Positions 55,240-63,201 of a stretch of DNA of 64,000 bases are shown here, one piece after another. The DNA comes from Zoroaster sp. YZ-2022 (lineage: Eukaryota; Echinodermata; Asteroidea; Forcipulatida; Zoroasteridae). The DNA lies in NCBI GenBank assembly GCA_029582265.1, contig CM055831.1, positions 29,078,189 to 29,142,188 on the forward strand. The letters are read 5' to 3'. Both the position numbers and the translations under genes were made by a program. The number at the start of each line of letters is the position of its first letter. Positions within the stretch are counted from its first letter, which is position 1. Under the pieces are notes generated by a model, which ran no database searches, was not told where the DNA came from, and saw only the letters and a program-made list of their open reading frames with translations.

Positions 55240-55282
55240 TTTTGCTGACACGAAGCGTAATAGCTCTTATTTCTCGTCAAAG

Positions 55283-55891
55283 CTACTTTAAACTCAAAAG
55301 TTTTTCTATAAGAATTTTTTTTTCTGCATTAACATGCGAAGCGACATCAGAGTTTACTTGCTTTTTAACCTCTGATTCACTCTTTGCGACTCGGATTTTT
55401 TCTTTCATTTTATAATATTTTTCTCGCTCTTCAGTCACGAGTACAAATTCTTCTTGGCTGATGTAACCGTCTTCTAAAGCTTTACTAACGTGGTTTTCGA
55501 TCGTGTTGAGTTTACTCAACGCTAAAATTCGTATTTCATCGTGTTTTTTAGCTTTTTTATACAATTTATTTTTAGCGTAAATAAGAGCTAAAGCTGCGAC
55601 GCCCAACCCCAAAGCTAAACCTTCTAAAGCTAATCCAACGGGTGATGATACAACCGTGGCGATACTGGCTATTCCGATGGACCCCGCTCCAATACAACCC
55701 AATTCTGCGAGAGTTTCTGCGTTGTTACAAGCGTTTATGATTTTATTATATTTTTTATATACACCCTCACGTTCGTTTATTTCTTTTTGGAGTTCTTTTT
55801 GAATATCGTAAATTGTTTGCAATCGAAATGTTTTAGCGTCATTCGTCAAAGGTGGTAAATTTGGATAAAGTACATTTGTTGATTCGCTCAT
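55283..55891 (-). CDS. Viral membrane-associated protein with glycine-rich hydrophobic centre
   Basis: The frame opens at 55939, but I place the start at the second Met (55891). The protein then begins MSESTNVLYPNLPPL, the form I recall for homologues, and no longer overlaps the preceding gene. 202 residues: a helical charged N-terminal third (20-60), a hydrophobic Gly/Ala/Val-rich segment at about 66-106 that could span or insert into a membrane, a KKAKKHDEIR basic patch (112-121), then a charged helical tail with SKLNTIENHVSKAL. I recall similar proteins as unnamed predictions in cnidarian, mollusc and arthropod genomes. Function unknown; a virion membrane or penetration protein would be an inference from composition. 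Confidence 0.7.
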   Translation of the reverse strand: MSESTNVLYPNLPPLTNDAKTFRLQTIYDIQKELQKEINEREGVYKKYNKIINACNNAETLAELGCIGAGSIGIASIATVVSSPVGLALEGLALGLGVAALALIYAKNKLYKKAKKHDEIRILALSKLNTIENHVSKALEDGYISQEEFVLVTEEREKYYKMKEKIRVAKSESEVKKQVNSDVASHVNAEKKILIEKLLSLK

Positions 55892-55923
55892 TGTTTTAAT
55901 TAATACCAAGATTAAAAATAAAT

Positions 55924-56415
55924 TTAATTTTGCGACCAAATTTTAATTTTAACATCGTAACAGATTCCTGTTTCGGTTGAGCCAAAAAAAGTCGTCTCTA
56001 CAAAAACTTCTTTTTTATTTTTTGTTTTGAAGAAAATTTTACTTTCTAAAAGCTTTACTCCTTCACCGGGGTTGAAATGTAAAATACGATCGCCTATTTC
56101 ATCCACAAAAAAATCTTTTTCATTCACCGGTCGTAGCGTACGTTTTAAAATATTATGATAAACTCTTTCACCATGTACAATTTTATAATAAACTATAGAG
56201 TTTGTTATCGCTTTAAAGACGGCAAACTTTGGAAAAAAGATGTTTCTTTCGTTAGACCACTGTATGAGAAATGTGTCGTCTAATTTATACAATAATTTAA
56301 TTTGTAAAATTTGGTCACTACCGATATGACCAGTTTTTTCATAGTTTTTAACGATACCGATACTTGTTTTATCGCTCTTCACGTTAGCGCGACTCGGTCC
56401 GTAAATACTAGCCAT
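55924..56415 (-). CDS. Paralogous viral protein A (MASIYGPSRA family)
   Basis: 163 residues. It shares its first nine residues (MASIYGPSRA start) and a C-terminal motif (VFVETTFFGSTETGICYDVK) with the neighbouring gene at 56434-56931, so the two are tandem duplicates that have diverged in the middle. Mostly beta-type composition, no signal peptide. It precedes the membrane protein gene in the same minus-strand series. No known domain recognised; a minor structural protein is plausible from its neighbours. Confidence 0.68.
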   Translation of the reverse strand: MASIYGPSRANVKSDKTSIGIVKNYEKTGHIGSDQILQIKLLYKLDDTFLIQWSNERNIFFPKFAVFKAITNSIVYYKIVHGERVYHNILKRTLRPVNEKDFFVDEIGDRILHFNPGEGVKLLESKIFFKTKNKKEVFVETTFFGSTETGICYDVKIKIWSQN

Positions 56416-56433
56416 ATTTATATTATAAATTAT

Positions 56434-56931
56434 TTAATTAGACGGTAAACTTGCTATTTTTATATTGAAACAGATTTTTGAATTTAGCGAACCAAAAAAA
56501 CTCGCTTCTACAAAAACTTTTCTAACGTTTCGTATTTTAAAACACATTTCGTATTTTAAATGTTGAATTTCATCATCGAGAAAATGAAACTTTTCATCTC
56601 GTTGCGGAGAAGGAATATAATAAATGTTGGGAGCGTAATCGCGCGTCGTTGAATGCGTGACGAAACTATCGGTTTTTATAAACTGCGTGAAAATACTACA
56701 GTACGTGGGCGCGGTCGTAAACAAGAAAAAGGGTTGTTTAAACGTATCGTGCCATCCTAGTACGACGTCGACTTTTTCGATTAAAACTAATCGCTGTAAA
56801 ATTTCATCTCTGTTTAAATATCCGTGATGTTCGTAAATTTCACCTTTCATCAATTCTTCATCGCTAGCGATCGTTCTAATATTCGTTGCACGCTTCGCGT
56901 CAGCGCGACTCGGTCCGTAAATACTCGCCAT
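56434..56931 (-). CDS. Paralogous viral protein B (MASIYGPSRA family)
   Basis: 165 residues, starting MASIYGPSRADAKRATN and ending with the VFVEASFFGSLNSKICFNIK motif shared with paralogue A. The middle (HDTFKQPFFLFTTAPTYCSI, then DYAPNIYYIPSPQRDEKFHF) differs from A, as expected if one copy changed its role. It lies 18 bases upstream of A and directly behind the penton-like gene. I recall single-copy relatives next to capsid genes in other invertebrate elements. Function unknown. Confidence 0.7.
   Translation of the reverse strand: MASIYGPSRADAKRATNIRTIASDEELMKGEIYEHHGYLNRDEILQRLVLIEKVDVVLGWHDTFKQPFFLFTTAPTYCSIFTQFIKTDSFVTHSTTRDYAPNIYYIPSPQRDEKFHFLDDEIQHLKYEMCFKIRNVRKVFVEASFFGSLNSKICFNIKIASLPSN
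56890..56905 (+). repeat. Motif ACGCTTCGCGTCAGCG, copy inside paralogue B
   Basis: The same motif recurs nearly unchanged at 58952-58968 and, inverted and shortened, at 55244-55258. This copy is within coding sequence near the start of paralogue B. Confidence 0.6.
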
Positions 56932-56934
56932 ATT

Positions 56935-57627
56935 TTATATTATTTCAACATTTAAAATAATGGGGAAACCGTGATTATGTATATCTCTACTTTTGCTATC
57001 TCTAACTCGAAAACTCAACTCGTTAAAAGTTCCGAGTCGTAATTTTTTTGCTAATGGATTTGTATATTGCATGAACATGCTTTCACCAAACGACGCGTCT
57101 CGCAAAGGTAGCGAGTTTAAAATTGTGCAGGCTTTTCCGTTGAAATAATTATCGGTCGTAGAAATTTGATCGCAATGAATGTAAAAAAATTTAAAAAGTT
57201 GTACGTCAATTTTGTTGGTATATTCTCCCGCGGTTAGAGATTCGCTATGCAACCCCAATAAATTAGCTAACCCAGATGTAAATTTAACGCTCTTGTTCGC
57301 TTGAGCTAATATTAACGTGTATTCACCATTGGATTTATCGATTCTATACGTTATCCAAGGCTCATTTTTCGCTATAATCTCGATAATTTCGATAATGTTG
57401 TAAAGGCCCGCTTCAATAAATTTTACTTCACCTTCTGATTCACCAACCGTACGAACTAGTATTCTTTCTTTTTTACGTATGTTGTAATATCCCACCCAAA
57501 TGTTTACGCTGTGTAATATAATCGAGAGATTGCCTCGCCGATTATCGATAACGTTTTCTAAAGAAATCGATCCACCTTCTTTACCAATTTCGATTTCAAA
57601 CGTATGATACATTTTATTATTAAACAT
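56935..57627 (-). CDS. Probable penton-like minor capsid protein
   Basis: The frame is open from 57660, but that start overlaps the divergent gene. I prefer Met12 (57627) or Met17 (57612), which begins MYHTFEIEIG as I recall for related proteins. About 225-230 residues, beta-rich throughout. Marker stretches: HSVNIWVGYYNI, then LANLLGL, then KFFYIHCDQIST, LRLGTFNELSFRVRD and a final GFPIILNVEII. A late (L/F)-x-(Y/I)-x-(C/L)DQ strand followed by such an ending is what I know from penton-like single-jelly-roll proteins of Polinton/adintovirus relatives. No catalytic motif. It heads the minus-strand series with the MASIYGPSRA pair and the membrane protein. Confidence 0.65.
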   Translation of the reverse strand: MFNNKMYHTFEIEIGKEGGSISLENVIDNRRGNLSIILHSVNIWVGYYNIRKKERILVRTVGESEGEVKFIEAGLYNIIEIIEIIAKNEPWITYRIDKSNGEYTLILAQANKSVKFTSGLANLLGLHSESLTAGEYTNKIDVQLFKFFYIHCDQISTTDNYFNGKACTILNSLPLRDASFGESMFMQYTNPLAKKLRLGTFNELSFRVRDSKSRDIHNHGFPIILNVEII

Positions 57628-57637
57628 TATATAATAA

Positions 57638-58948
57638 ATGACGTTACCATTAGCATTCAAGAGTAATTTTACGTATTCGTACGAGCAATCTGGAAATTTT
57701 AAAGCGCCTCTCGATTTTAACGATGACGATTTAACGAGTATAAATATTTACGTAAACAAGAATGAGTTTTTTAACGTTCGTTTTAATAATGTTTTCAACG
57801 ACTACAAGCTGCCTCGCGTTAAAAGCGATAGTGTTGTCGACGATTGGTATTCCAACCCGCTAAAATTTTATCAAAATCAAATAAATTTTGTGACGTACTG
57901 CGCCACGACGAGATGCGGCGTGAGTTATCAACATTTAAACCATTTAAACCCGATGATTCGTAGTTTTTTTAGATTTCACGTCTATTATCAAATTAGACGA
58001 TTGCTCAAAGAAATGAGCTGCCCCGCATCTTTTCAAAATTTCTACAACGCGTTTGCCAATAATATAGACGTGAGCGCGTACAAAAGACTATGTAAAGAAT
58101 TTCACCTTTCTCAAAACAACAATTGGAAACAACGAGTCGATTTAAATTCAAACGGATTAGGAACTGCTTATTATTATGATAATGGTATCAAAGCGGTACC
58201 CAATAACAACTATAACAACAGTAGTTTGAACGTTATTTCTACCGAGGTGACCGATTACGATTATTACAAAACCGCGACTAGGATGAGTTTTGGAGACCAT
58301 CCTTCGACCTATACGATCGCATTCATTTCACAATCTTCAACGGAGCTCGCTTGGTTAAAATTTATAATCGGTGTATCTAGAGGTTTTACGGATGTTGGTA
58401 CGCAACGAATAAACGACTCGTTAAGAACGTACGTTTACGCGATTTTAGGGGCTCAAGCGCAAGCAAAAAGCTCATTTTTAGCGGGTGGTACGGGTTTAGA
58501 CGCGCAACGCGAATTTATAAATATAGTAGAAGCAGAGATTGACTCTCCGGTCGATTTACAATCTTCTATTCAACGATATCAAGATGTTTTACAATACGCT
58601 CGCAGTAGTTTAAACTTTTGTGTAGGAGAAAATTTATACATGATGCCTAGCGATATGAATTTACGAATAGGTAATTATGCGGGATACAACAATAATCTAT
58701 TAATCGCGACGAGCGGTTTATCTTTAGGTTCAAATTTAGATACAAATTCAACGCCCGTTGTTTTTCCTATTTTACCTTTGCTTAACGACAGCGAATCAAT
58801 TACTGAAGATGATTCTACAATACCACACGCGCAAGACAATTTAGAAGATGCGATAAACGATGCTAGTCATCAAGAAGAAAAAAAATCTTTAATACTTGGT
58901 TTTGCGATTTTAGCCGGTGTAACCGTTATGATTTATGAATTGTTTTAA
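57638..58948 (+). CDS. Conserved viral protein with C-terminal membrane anchor, unknown
   Basis: 436 residues. Ordered features: a beta-type N terminus, WYSNPLKFYQNQINFVTYCA, FFRFHVYYQIRRLLKEMSCP (about 132-150), FNDSLRTYVYAILGAQAQAK-like helix around 265-280, SPVDLQSSIQRYQDVLQYAR, and a hydrophobic tail SLILGFAILAGVTVMIYELF at the very end. The tail fits a single membrane anchor with the bulk on one side. I recall homologues in coral, hydra and mollusc genomes without names. It starts within 11-26 bases of the divergent penton-like gene and ends 6 bases before the convergent gene. A virion or assembly protein is likely from context; the role is not known. Confidence 0.72.
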   Translation: MTLPLAFKSNFTYSYEQSGNFKAPLDFNDDDLTSINIYVNKNEFFNVRFNNVFNDYKLPRVKSDSVVDDWYSNPLKFYQNQINFVTYCATTRCGVSYQHLNHLNPMIRSFFRFHVYYQIRRLLKEMSCPASFQNFYNAFANNIDVSAYKRLCKEFHLSQNNNWKQRVDLNSNGLGTAYYYDNGIKAVPNNNYNNSSLNVISTEVTDYDYYKTATRMSFGDHPSTYTIAFISQSSTELAWLKFIIGVSRGFTDVGTQRINDSLRTYVYAILGAQAQAKSSFLAGGTGLDAQREFINIVEAEIDSPVDLQSSIQRYQDVLQYARSSLNFCVGENLYMMPSDMNLRIGNYAGYNNNLLIATSGLSLGSNLDTNSTPVVFPILPLLNDSESITEDDSTIPHAQDNLEDAINDASHQEEKKSLILGFAILAGVTVMIYELF

Positions 58949-58951
58949 AAC

Positions 58952-58968
58952 ACGCTATCGCGTCAGCG
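58952..58968. terminator. Hairpin/motif at convergent stop codons
   Basis: ACGCTATCGCGTCAGCG spans the 6-base gap and the stop of the minus-strand gene; ACGCT can pair with AGCGT. It resembles the motifs at 56890 and 55244. A bidirectional terminator or polyadenylation function is only positional inference. Confidence 0.3.
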
Positions 58969-60214
58969 TTTTCTGAGTGGCAGCTAAAACTAATACTCCG
59001 ACTCCACTTAGCGTTAACCATAAATGTTCCGCGGTCCACGCGACAATGTTGGAAGCCGTTTTTAATAACCAACTTACTATACTACCGATAATAGCTGGCA
59101 AAGCGGCTAAAGCTTTCGCCCCCAGTTTAGATAATACATTCGCTAGATTTTTTAATGTTTTTTGTATCCACTCTTTTACACCACCGCTCGGTGTGGGTTG
59201 TGGAGTTGGTGATGGTGCAGGAGTTGGTTTTGGAACTACAACATTACCGATCGATTTGACGATAAAAGCAATGGTTATACTAAAAGCTGTTAATATGCTG
59301 ATAATCGTTACACCTTGTTCTCTAAATAAAGTTTTAATTCTTTCACCCAACGTAACGTCTCTTTCTAACATTTTAACAACAGTTTCTTTAATTCTATTAA
59401 TTTGACTACGGAGAACGTAATCTTGCGCATCAATTTGCTCTATTAAAACTTGTTTTTCATCGTTTAGTTTCCGCAAGTTTTGTTTATATTTTTCATCAAC
59501 ATTATATCCTCTTTCTTCTGCATCAACAATTAATTCTTTCACATCAGAGATGTTTTGGTTAACTATTTTTAATTTAGTTAAAAGATTTAATTGTTCACCC
59601 CGATTCGTAGTCATAACGTCTTTGAGCGCCAACACTTCTCTCCATTCTATATTTAATTCTGTTTGCGCGTCTTGATCTCTCGAAAGAGTTTCATCCGCCA
59701 TTATTATAGCTTCTTCTACTTTTTTAGATTTTTCTACAAGCGGTAGAGCGGGTAATCTTCTACCAATTTTCTCTTGTATCGGTTTTTTCGTTTCTTTTAC
59801 AACATTTATAATACCTTGTTCAATTTCAGAGTATGGTAAAAAATCGCCCCTAGTTAAGCCTTTGGTCTTGAGAGTACTTAATGATAAAAATGGTTCAGCT
59901 CCTTTTAATTTAGTTAAACGTATTTCTTTTCCACCTTTACGAATATAGAGCACACTTTTTTGGTTTTCTAATCTTTCTTCAAAATCATTATAATCTTTTA
60001 TATCTGTTTTTATACCTATACTATTATAAAAATCATTAACTGCCAACCGAAGTGAACGATCTTTTATAGATAAAATTGGCGTACTAAAAGACGTTTCTTG
60101 TTGTCTCGGAATATCACCCAAGTTGTTGACACGCATTTCATCATCAAAATATTCATCTTCGGGTTGATTAAACATTGGGTCTAATTCTATATATGGGTTT
60201 CCTCCTTCTTCCAT
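58955..60214 (-). CDS. Conserved viral protein: coiled-coil, Pro-Thr hinge, C-terminal hydrophobic helices
   Basis: 419 residues. An acidic N terminus (MEEGGNPYIELDPMF), a globular part with SLSTLKTKGL, a long charged helical region (about 165-295, likely coiled coil), a first hydrophobic segment VTIISILTAFSITIAFIVKS (about 300-320), a proline-threonine hinge (PKPTPAPSPTPQPTPSGG, about 327-345), then ALAALPAIIGSIVSWLLKTA and LWLTLSGVGVLVLAATQ. The C-terminal SIVSWLL segment is the most conserved part in homologues that I recall from invertebrate genomes. The architecture suggests a membrane-attached virion component with a flexible linker; this is inference. It is 13 bases downstream of the next gene on the same strand. 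Confidence 0.75.
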   Translation of the reverse strand: MEEGGNPYIELDPMFNQPEDEYFDDEMRVNNLGDIPRQQETSFSTPILSIKDRSLRLAVNDFYNSIGIKTDIKDYNDFEERLENQKSVLYIRKGGKEIRLTKLKGAEPFLSLSTLKTKGLTRGDFLPYSEIEQGIINVVKETKKPIQEKIGRRLPALPLVEKSKKVEEAIIMADETLSRDQDAQTELNIEWREVLALKDVMTTNRGEQLNLLTKLKIVNQNISDVKELIVDAEERGYNVDEKYKQNLRKLNDEKQVLIEQIDAQDYVLRSQINRIKETVVKMLERDVTLGERIKTLFREQGVTIISILTAFSITIAFIVKSIGNVVVPKPTPAPSPTPQPTPSGGVKEWIQKTLKNLANVLSKLGAKALAALPAIIGSIVSWLLKTASNIVAWTAEHLWLTLSGVGVLVLAATQKTLTR

Positions 60215-60227
60215 TTTATAATATCTT

Positions 60228-60659
60228 TTATTTTAACAATCTATAACTCGCGTAACCAACTACACTCATACCAATAATGATAAATACAATCTCTCCAGTT
60301 TTTTGATCTTCGCTAGGAACGTAAAAATCTTCTAATCGCGGTTCTTGTCGTAAATCGAGAGGTAAATTTACTCGTGTATTGGTAACTCGAGAATATTCTT
60401 GCATCGCTTCGTTAATGTTATTAAACGTTCTTATCGCGCCCGATTCTTTTTGTATTTTCTCATTTAAATAATCTATATATTTTAAACGCTTTTTACTAAA
60501 TTCGTCTCTAGCTTTCGAAAGATGTTCCAACGCTAAATCGTGTCGTTTACGTTCTTGTTCCGCGTCATTACCACGTAAATTACTAAATAAAAAATTCGAT
60601 CCGGTAAACGCTAACGCATTAATGACCGCACCTCCAACCATCATCGCTACAGACACCAT
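60228..60659 (-). CDS. Small conserved viral membrane protein
   Basis: 143 residues: hydrophobic N terminus (MMVGGAVINALAFTGSNFLF), then a basic amphipathic helical region (ERKRHDLALEHLSKARDEFS), the motif FNNINEAMQEYSRVT, then PRLEDFYVPSEDQ and a C-terminal membrane segment (IVFIIIGMSVVGYASYRLL). Two hydrophobic ends with a charged middle are typical of small virion membrane proteins. I recall close relatives in many aquatic invertebrate genomes beside the same neighbours. It is transcribed divergently from the capsid gene, across a palindromic intergenic region of 88 bases. Confidence 0.75.
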   Translation of the reverse strand: MVSVAMMVGGAVINALAFTGSNFLFSNLRGNDAEQERKRHDLALEHLSKARDEFSKKRLKYIDYLNEKIQKESGAIRTFNNINEAMQEYSRVTNTRVNLPLDLRQEPRLEDFYVPSEDQKTGEIVFIIIGMSVVGYASYRLLK

Positions 60660-60687
60660 TTATAATCAACAACACATAAAAAATAGT

Positions 60688-60740
60688 GTTGTTAAATATA
60701 GTTTTACGCAGATTATATAAAAATTATTATATTTAACAAC
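60688..60740. promoter_or_regulatory. Palindromic divergent promoter of the capsid gene
   Basis: GTTGTTAAATATA (60688-60700) and TATATTTAACAAC (60728-60740) are perfect 13-bp reverse complements. Between them lies TATATAAA (about 60714), a TATA-like box near 30 bases before the capsid ATG. A further half copy GTTAAATAT overlaps the ATG context. Confidence 0.55.
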
Positions 60741-60747
60741 GTTAAAT

Positions 60748-62025
60748 ATGACGAGTAATACGTACGGAGATACGCTAGATCCAAACAGAAGACTAAGAGA
60801 ACCTCGAGGTGTAAAAGGAATGCGCCAAAAAGTCGTCATTACAAACAATCCGAGTACCATAAACGAAAATCAATTGTTGACGGTTCGTTTTCCAAATTTA
60901 GGAATGAACGACGTCATCGTTCCAAATACAACGCGATTAGCTTTCAACATTGAACTCGTTAGCGTCAACGATGAAAATAGAACGTTGGTACAAAACATCG
61001 GTAGAGCTATCGTAAAACACATAATCATTAAAATGGAAGGAAATGAAATATTTAGTTTAGACGATGCGGATGTATTCAATTGTTACAAAGACGAATGGTT
61101 GACCAAAGATCAGCGCGAAAATTTAGTGTATCAAGGAATCGAAACTGAAAACGTAACTAAAATGAGAATAGACGCTAGCGATAAAGTTCCCGCGGGCAAC
61201 GGTGGAGCGGATAAAGCTATCGCGGACGCGTATAAAAATAGGTATTACATTCCGCTGGATTTTGAATTGTTAACCGATCATCAACCTTACTATCAGTCGG
61301 GTATAGGAGATCGATTGACTTACGAACTCGTTTTTAATAAATTTGAAAATGTGATCAAAAGCACCGACGATAACGCAAAATATGTTATAAGTGGAATTTC
61401 TTTAGAATTTGAGGTTGTTCATATGCCAGAACTCGCTAGAACAATTAGAAATCAATACAGCGATAGAACGAGTATATTGTTTGATCGCGTACTGAGACAG
61501 AGCGTAACTACGTACAACAAAAAAGATACAATGTGGAATATAAATTTAAATACCCCAGCAAAAAGTATGAAAGGAATATTGTTTCTATTCAAAGAACCCA
61601 CCACGAAAGAAAGCAACAAGTTTTATAATCCGAAAATAACAAAAGTTAGTATTACTATCGAAGGCGTTCCCAATCAACTCTACGCGCACGGAATGAAAAG
61701 ATATCAACAATGGGAAGAGATTTCAAAATATTTCGGTGATTCGAGAAAACAACACGCTATACGAGTTGTACAAGCTCTAGATTTATCAAACGTTAAACTA
61801 TCGAATTATTTACTTAATCGATACGGTTTATTTTTAGATTTAAGAACGAGTACCGATAATGTATTACACGGAAGCGGAAGACGAGTGCAAAACTTATCCG
61901 AAGGAATTACCATTCAAATTGAAAAAGAAGCCGAGAGTGCGGGTGAACTAAACATGTATACTTTTATTATCATGGACGCGCAACTAAATATTAGAAACTC
62001 GCGTTTCGAATCGGTCGATTATTAA
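60748..62025 (+). CDS. Probable major capsid protein (double-jelly-roll type)
   Basis: 425 residues, beta-rich over the whole length, no signal peptide, no membrane segment. Regions: LREPRGVKGMRQKVVI at the N terminus, LTVRFPNLGMNDVIVP, VQNIGRAIVKHIIIKMEGNE, YYIPLDFELLTDHQPYYQSG, LYAHGMKRYQQWEEISKYFG, and MYTFIIMDAQLNIRNSRFES at the end. Length, composition and position just before the packaging ATPase fit the double-jelly-roll capsid proteins of small-to-mid-size eukaryotic dsDNA viruses. The capsid call rests on context and remembered relatives, not on a catalytic motif; a structure prediction would settle it. The ATPase gene follows after 24 bases on the same strand, so both may be read from one promoter. 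Confidence 0.68.
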   Translation: MTSNTYGDTLDPNRRLREPRGVKGMRQKVVITNNPSTINENQLLTVRFPNLGMNDVIVPNTTRLAFNIELVSVNDENRTLVQNIGRAIVKHIIIKMEGNEIFSLDDADVFNCYKDEWLTKDQRENLVYQGIETENVTKMRIDASDKVPAGNGGADKAIADAYKNRYYIPLDFELLTDHQPYYQSGIGDRLTYELVFNKFENVIKSTDDNAKYVISGISLEFEVVHMPELARTIRNQYSDRTSILFDRVLRQSVTTYNKKDTMWNINLNTPAKSMKGILFLFKEPTTKESNKFYNPKITKVSITIEGVPNQLYAHGMKRYQQWEEISKYFGDSRKQHAIRVVQALDLSNVKLSNYLLNRYGLFLDLRTSTDNVLHGSGRRVQNLSEGITIQIEKEAESAGELNMYTFIIMDAQLNIRNSRFESVDY

Positions 62026-62049
62026 AAAACGTTTAATATTAAAAAGAAA

Positions 62050-62670
62050 ATGTTACTTAAATATCCACACGCTGCGTTAATTTGCGGACAAACGGGATGT
62101 GGTAAAACTGAATTTGTTTTAAATTTAATTCAAAATGAATATTTTAAATATTTTGAAAATATCGTTATATTATGCCCTACTATTTTCAACAATGATGCGT
62201 ACAAAAATAGAAAATGGGTTCTAAACGACGATAACGTACACGTTAATGATTTAAACGACATATCGCTGAATAGGGCTATACAAATTTATAGCGACGCTTT
62301 CAAAAATAAAGAAACGTTGTTTATTATAGACGATTGCAGCGCGAATAAACAGTTGCATTATAAAAAATACGACGAGAATAATAAATGTATGATTACTCAA
62401 TTGGCTTTTAGCGGTAGACACATACGACACAGCTGTTGGATTCTTTCACAAAAATATAATAGCGTATTGAAAGATTTTAGAGAACAACTCAAATGGATAT
62501 GTTTATTTTATTGTAAAGATAGAGACTCGTACGAGAATTGTCTTAGAGAAAATGATGTTATACCAACTCGCGAGTTGAGAAGGGAAATTCATGAAAAATT
62601 AAAAAGAGTTAAACATCGTAAATTAATTTTAAAAACAGATCAGCCTACCAGTTGGGGAATACGCGACTGA
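62050..62670 (+). CDS. A32-type DNA-packaging ATPase (FtsK/HerA superfamily)
   Basis: 206 residues. Walker A Gly13-Gln-Thr-Gly-Cys-Gly-Lys19-Thr20; Walker B hydrophobic strand ending in Asp94-Asp95 (LFIIDD); a downstream SQ motif (WILSQKYNSV, about 130-139) in the place of the sensor glutamine of A32-like enzymes. Length and layout fit the packaging ATPases of Polintons, virophages and NCLDVs, which pump genome into the capsid. It follows the capsid gene directly and is followed by a tandem repeat rather than another gene. This is the most secure functional call in the viral block. Confidence 0.88.
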   Translation: MLLKYPHAALICGQTGCGKTEFVLNLIQNEYFKYFENIVILCPTIFNNDAYKNRKWVLNDDNVHVNDLNDISLNRAIQIYSDAFKNKETLFIIDDCSANKQLHYKKYDENNKCMITQLAFSGRHIRHSCWILSQKYNSVLKDFREQLKWICLFYCKDRDSYENCLRENDVIPTRELRREIHEKLKRVKHRKLILKTDQPTSWGIRD

Positions 62671-62697
62671 GTGATTACCGTCAAGTCGTTGGAGTAA

Positions 62698-62829
62698 TTA
62701 CTCTTAGGTTACTCTTAGGTTACTCTTAGGTTACTCATAGGTTACTCTTAGGTTACTCTTAGGTTACTCTTAGGTTACTCTTAGATTACTCATAGGTTAC
62801 TCTTAGGTTACTCTTAGGTTACTCTTAGG
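62698..62829. repeat. 11-bp tandem repeat, 12 copies
   Basis: Unit TTACTCTTAGG repeated 12 times without spacing from 62698; copies 4 and 9 read TTACTCATAGG and copy 8 ends in A. It lies between the ATPase stop and the next gene. Confidence 0.97.
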
Positions 62830-62883
62830 TCAAGAGCGATTGGTCGTTTGTATTTATAAATATTATAAAGCATATTTATAAAT

Positions 62884-63201
62884 ATGAATGCTGAACGAGT
62901 ATTTACGAATATATCTGTTGAACGAGTAAATGATTTTATATATAATCTTAACCAACTCGTAAATACCGCGAAAGAAAGACAAGAATTGGTACAAGTATTA
63001 AACGATAATACTGAAAAAGTAAAAGGTATATACCATAGTATAGATGCTGAACGAGTAAAAGATCTAATGTTAAATCTTAACGAGCTTTTAAACGCCGATG
63101 GGTTATCTAAAACTAATTATTGGTTCTTATATTTTTTAATAAATTTAATCGATTATTCTTCTAGTACGTATAATAAATGGAAGAAGTACATAAGGTATTA
63201 A
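62884..63201 (+). CDS. Small viral protein with internal repeat, unknown
   Basis: 105 residues. An internal duplication is visible: VERVNDFIYNLNQLVN (about 12-27) and AERVKDLMLNLNELLN (about 55-70). The C terminus has a hydrophobic run (NYWFLYFLINLIDY). The end overlaps the next gene by 25 bases in another frame, an overlap typical of compact viral genomes. The start follows an AT-rich leader (CATATTTATAAAT) immediately before the ATG. No homologue recognised. Confidence 0.55.
   Translation: MNAERVFTNISVERVNDFIYNLNQLVNTAKERQELVQVLNDNTEKVKGIYHSIDAERVKDLMLNLNELLNADGLSKTNYWFLYFLINLIDYSSSTYNKWKKYIRY

Noticed and set aside
58977..59405. Plus-strand 142-codon frame in the viral block
   Set aside because: Shadow of the minus-strand gene 58955-60214, whose product has a coherent membrane and coiled-coil layout.
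62698..62829. CRISPR array or telomere repeat
   Set aside because: The unit is 11 bp without spacers and lies inside a viral gene block.
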